Assembly (NCBI GenBank): GCA_030844895.1
Contig: CM061231.1
Span: 9,539,214-9,603,213 of the forward strand
Direction of reading: 5' to 3'
DNA: 64,000 nucleotides
DNA from: Ambrosia x helenae
Lineage: Eukaryota > Streptophyta > Magnoliopsida > Asterales > Asteraceae
Shown: in pieces, positions 60,562 to 64,000 of the stretch
Layout: each line of letters starts with the position of its first letter
How positions within the stretch are numbered: the first letter of the stretch is position 1
The notes under the pieces: generated by a model
The model's input: only the letters and a program-made list of their open reading frames with translations
Told to the model about the DNA's origin: nothing
Databases searched by the model: none
Program-made: the position numbers and the translations under genes

Positions 60562-60781
60562 TAAGGGGCTGTTTGGTTGATTAATTGCTGAATCATTAAG
60601 ATGATCTGAATGGTTAAGAGGCTCTGAATGGTTAAGAGCTTAATCATTCAGCATCCCTTATTAGCTTAATGGTTCAGCACTTAACCATTCCATTCAGATG
60701 TTGAAACAAACAGTCTGAATGCTGAATGATTCAGAACTGAATGGTTAAGAGCTGATTAAGAGGCTACCAAACAGCCCCTAA
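60562..60781. mobile_element. MITE with GGGGCTGTTTGGT ends
   Basis: Inverted ends TAAGGGGCTGTTTGGT and ACCAAACAGCCCCTAA, interior of CTGAATGGTTAAG words in both orientations. The target duplication is unclear. Related sequence at 5805-6330. Confidence 0.75.
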
Positions 60782-60817
60782 GTACGTTTATATAATTGCA
60801 TTTATAATTGAACTAAA

Positions 60818-61464
60818 TCTATACATATAATAAACCCAAAGCTATTTTAATGACATGACACTCAAAGAGGCATTCTCCTCCTTGAGTGTGCCATGTGTCA
60901 TCCCATGTGGCATTGAGATATTTTAGGAAAAAAATAATTTAAAAACAAAATTACATTTTTCTCTCTTATGTTTCCTCCCATAATTTTTAAACGTTAATAT
61001 CTTTTATATACGAGATTTTTTAAAGAAAAAAATTACATCAAATTAACGAGCGTTTTATTATCTTTCCAACGAGTACCATAGTGCTATATAAAAAACGGAG
61101 AAAAAAACTACTATTTTTTGTTGGGTTTTGTTCAAATAGGAAAAAAAACAAAGTGTTCAGGTAAATCATTAATCATGTATAGGCAAATCACTAATTATGT
61201 TCAAATCATTAAATATGAATTCTATTTTCAACATGCGTTAGCATTGGAGTTATACATTGTTTTAGGTTAGATATTAATATTAGAGTTATACATTGTTTAA
61301 GGTTAGGTGTTAACATTGGAGATATATTTTTAATTGTTTTAGGTTAGATGCTACCCGAAGCTTTCATGCATGAAACTGTAAAGCGCATCATTCTATTTCA
61401 TATGTAAAATTAATATGTCATATTATATTTTTCAACCCCGGGACGTTCCCGGGGTATAATCTAG
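60818..61464 (+). mobile_element. Non-autonomous Helitron (H4)
   Basis: 5' end TCTATACATATAATAAACCC after A at 60817. The 3' hairpin CCCCGGGACGTTCCCGGGG precedes CTAG at 61461-61464, followed by T. It shares its interior (ACGAGCGTTTTATTATCTTT segment; ACATTGTTTTAGGTTAGAT units) with H3 in inverted orientation. Confidence 0.9.
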
Positions 61465-61511
61465 TACCCTATAAGTTAATTGGTTTTATTCGATAGACAA
61501 AATTACTATTA

Positions 61512-63631
61512 GACCATGTGTAATGGTGGGTTAAATTTTGTAGGTGAAAGGAGCATTTTATGACATGTGGCATGTGGGGCCAATTTGGTGGGTGAAAGGG
61601 GTATTAAAGGGGCAAGGGGTGATGGTGGATGAAATTTGGTGTGCAACATTTTTTGACATGTGGCATGTGGGTCACATGCCTTTTATATTATTTTTTTAAA
61701 TTTTTAAATAAACAAACTATTATTTAATTTAAATATTTAACTAGATAAACATAAAAAAAAATTACATTAAGTCACTAAATTACCTAAAAAATTAAAAAAG
61801 TACGAAAAATAAAAAAACATTATTCCTAAAATAAAAAAAATACGTAAAATAATAAAGCTACAATTCATCTTCCTCGTCAAATTCGTCTTCGTCGTCATTC
61901 TCTTCTTCCTCTTCCTTTTCTTCGTCACCCTCGTGCGGAATATATCGAACCGACCACGCATGTTGTATCAAATCCAACGCTAAAGCGTTATGTGTATCCT
62001 TGTTACGCACCTCTTGCGAGTTGAGGATTCTCTCCGCCGTTGTCGCTTGTGGCAATTCCGTTGGTGCGTCTGCTACATAATTTTGACACGTTGCCTTTCC
62101 TTCGTCTACTAGAATCATGTTATGTATGATTATACACGCATACATAGCATCTCTTATTTTTCTTTGGTCCAAGCACGAGCCGGATTTTTAATATAATGCC
62201 AACGCTGTTGAAGCACCCTAAAGCATCTCTCAATGTCTTTTCGCGAAGACTCTTGCACTTTCTTAAAATATGCTTTTTTTTTAAATCGTACGGATTAGTG
62301 CACATCTTCACGATAATCGAATACTTAGGATATATTCCATCTCCAAAAATATCTGTGTGGGTGGTACATTCCGTTAGCATAAAAAGATGTCGTTGGTGCT
62401 CTAGCAGAAATGAAATCTTCGAAAGTGGCGACTGGTGAAAAACGTTTACGTCATTGCATGACCCCGCGGCACCAAAGTAAGCCGACCAAACCCAAAGGTC
62501 ATGTAAAGCCATCGCCTGAAGAATTACCGTTGGCTCTCCCTGGTCACCTCGTGTGTGTTGACCTCTCCATGTCGTTAGACAATTATACCACGGCCAATGA
62601 CGACAATCAATGCTCCCAAGCATTCCTGGTAAACCATGTTCATTTGAATGAACCTCATATATCTTTGTAGATCCTACCAGCTTGTCGTCTTAGGTAACGC
62701 GCCTCGTACAAATGTGTTATTCCTTTACAAAATATAACTTTTATAAGAATCAATAAATAAATTTTAAATAACACAAATAAATAAATAAATTTTAAATACC
62801 TTGACAAAAATGCTCTAAGGTGCCGCATGTCGTTTCTCGGACAACTTTAAGTATTCGTCATTTATGTCGGTCGTGTTGCCGTACGCAAGAATGCGTAGCA
62901 CTGAAGTACACTTTTGAATCGAGGTAAATCCAAGCGCCCCTCTCGCATCCGGCTTTTGCTTGAAGTATTCAAACGTGTTTTCTAAATCACCCGAAATGCG
63001 TAGAAATAAACGTTTGCTCATCCGGAAACGACGCCTAAAAACTCTTGGATCCGGATAAGTTGGGTCTTCATCAAATTAATCTTTCATTAAACGAGCATTC
63101 GCCGCCATGCGGTCACGTTCAATACGTTTTCTTCGTAAAATAGGACGTGGAGGATTACTAACATGTTGCATATACTTCGCCGCCAACGCACAAGCACTTG
63201 TAACCACTTCCTGCTCGATCTTCTCGTCGTTGATTCACCCGTATCGCCTAAAAACTCTTGTAATAATAATCCCGTATGCCAAATGAGGAGGTCGGGGAAC
63301 TCATATTTTTATAAAAATAATTTGGTAAACTTTATAAAATAGTTGGGAAGATATGTGTGTTTTTCGGTTGATATGTATTGTTTGTTTAAAAAAATGGGAT
63401 GGATTTATATAATTATTTTTTTGATCGTTGCATCATTTAAAAGCCAAACGGCTACAAATTTTTTTTTGAACTTTTGTGCCACGTGGAGCCATTTTATTGG
63501 CCAGCCCATTTTTTAGCGTACGCGAAATATTTCGCGCAGAGGCCATTAGCGCCCGGTTAACCCACAGGGGGCGGTGTTTCCAAGTGAAAGGGGCGCGAAA
63601 TTGCCCCTTTAACGCATCATTACGGGTGGTC
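61512..63631 (-). mobile_element. PIF/Harbinger element, 2.1 kb
   Basis: Target-site duplication TTA at 61509-61511 and 63632-63634. Ends GACCATGTGTAATGGTGGGT and ACGCATCATTACGGGTGGTC are imperfect inverted repeats. It encloses a PIF-type transposase on the minus strand. No second Myb-like ORF, which autonomous PIF/Harbinger elements normally carry, was seen. Confidence 0.88.
61858..63235 (-). pseudogene. PIF/Harbinger transposase (broken)
   Basis: Minus strand pieces in order: AKYMQHVSNPPRP and MAANARLMKD (about 63190-63080, then an in-frame stop), RISGDLENTFEYFKQKPDARG and LGFTSIQKCTSVLRILAYGN (63021-62815), a gap, LGSIDCRHWPWYN, RGDQGEPTVILQAMALHDLW and AAGSCNDVNV (62623-62450) with two of the DDE acidic residues, DGIYPKYSIIVK, and after a frame change RDAMYACIIIHNMILVDEG (62172-61858) ending in a Glu/Asp-rich tail. 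The region of the third catalytic acid reads LRDALGCFN and seems degraded. Not functional as read. Confidence 0.9.
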
Positions 63632-63634
63632 TTA

Positions 63635-64000
63635 GTATCATAAATAGGGTTTTCCATTGGGTTTATCATAGAGATTATAGGAAGAAAGATAAACACCACA
63701 AGAACCAAAATGAATTACATCAAATTCTTCTCCATTTTCTCTCTAAAATCGTGAGTCCTAATCTCACCTTAACAATCCGAACCGTACACCCTAAACGGGA
63801 AGTCGATCATCTTAAGATCATGATGTCCTCCCTCTCTATGTTCACTAGAGTTATACATTAATATCTACATTCTTTCAAGATCTTGAATAATTCGAGGGTG
63901 AATCTGAAGGCGAGATATAGTTCCAACATTCTTTCTACTCAATGCATCGCTACAACATTGGCTTTGCCTGGATGGTATTGTATGTTTGCATCATAGTCCT
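63635..64000. other. Window end, possible retroelement sequence
   Basis: Less AT-rich than the surroundings, no long frame. The texture (dense short frames, leader-like stretches) suggests an LTR retroelement, but no motif is firm. Confidence 0.3.

Overview
The window looks like nuclear DNA of a dicot plant: AT-rich, intron-rich and full of transposons. The two TIR-NB-ARC-LRR genes exclude a monocot. The genus cannot be read from the sequence; an asterid such as a composite (Asteraceae) is only a guess. A 100-N gap (12157-12256) and many single-base homopolymer indels inside otherwise perfect coding sequence suggest a draft long-read assembly.

Layout. (1) 1-1.6 kb: the 5' part of a polyubiquitin gene on the minus strand, with its leader intron and promoter. 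(2) 1.6-16.1 kb: no recognisable host gene. It holds a SINE, nested hAT-type elements, a Tourist-like MITE, a tandem-repeat and palindrome block (9.2-12.15 kb) running into the gap, and two Helitrons joined head to tail. (3) 16.2-23.6 kb: a ten-exon O-fucosyltransferase-family gene (GT106-like, probably a Golgi cell-wall glycosyltransferase). (4) 25.7-32.7 kb: TNL resistance gene 1, five exons. (5) 34.4-43.2 kb: broken remains of a second O-fucosyltransferase copy, split by a mosaic of copia fragments and a Helitron carrying two small divergent ORFs. (6) 43.4-55.4 kb: a 2.3-kb insertion and an 8.3-kb non-autonomous LTR retrotransposon that itself carries a 4.8-kb Helitron and a hAT element with another hAT-type element inside it. 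(7) 55.5-60.1 kb: TNL resistance gene 2, paralogous exon by exon to TNL1. (8) 60.5-63.6 kb: a MITE, a Helitron and a PIF/Harbinger element with a decayed transposase.

At large scale the window is a tandem segmental duplication of the pair [O-fucosyltransferase - TNL]. The first O-fucosyltransferase is complete and the second is a pseudogene; both TNLs are structurally complete apart from single-base indels. Because the copies are alignable, several transposons in TNL1 introns can be checked against empty sites in TNL2.

The most unusual signal is a set of elements built of a short self-complementary word repeated in both orientations, a different word in each. Most have hAT-like ends and 8-bp target-site duplications (perfect or with one or two mismatches).
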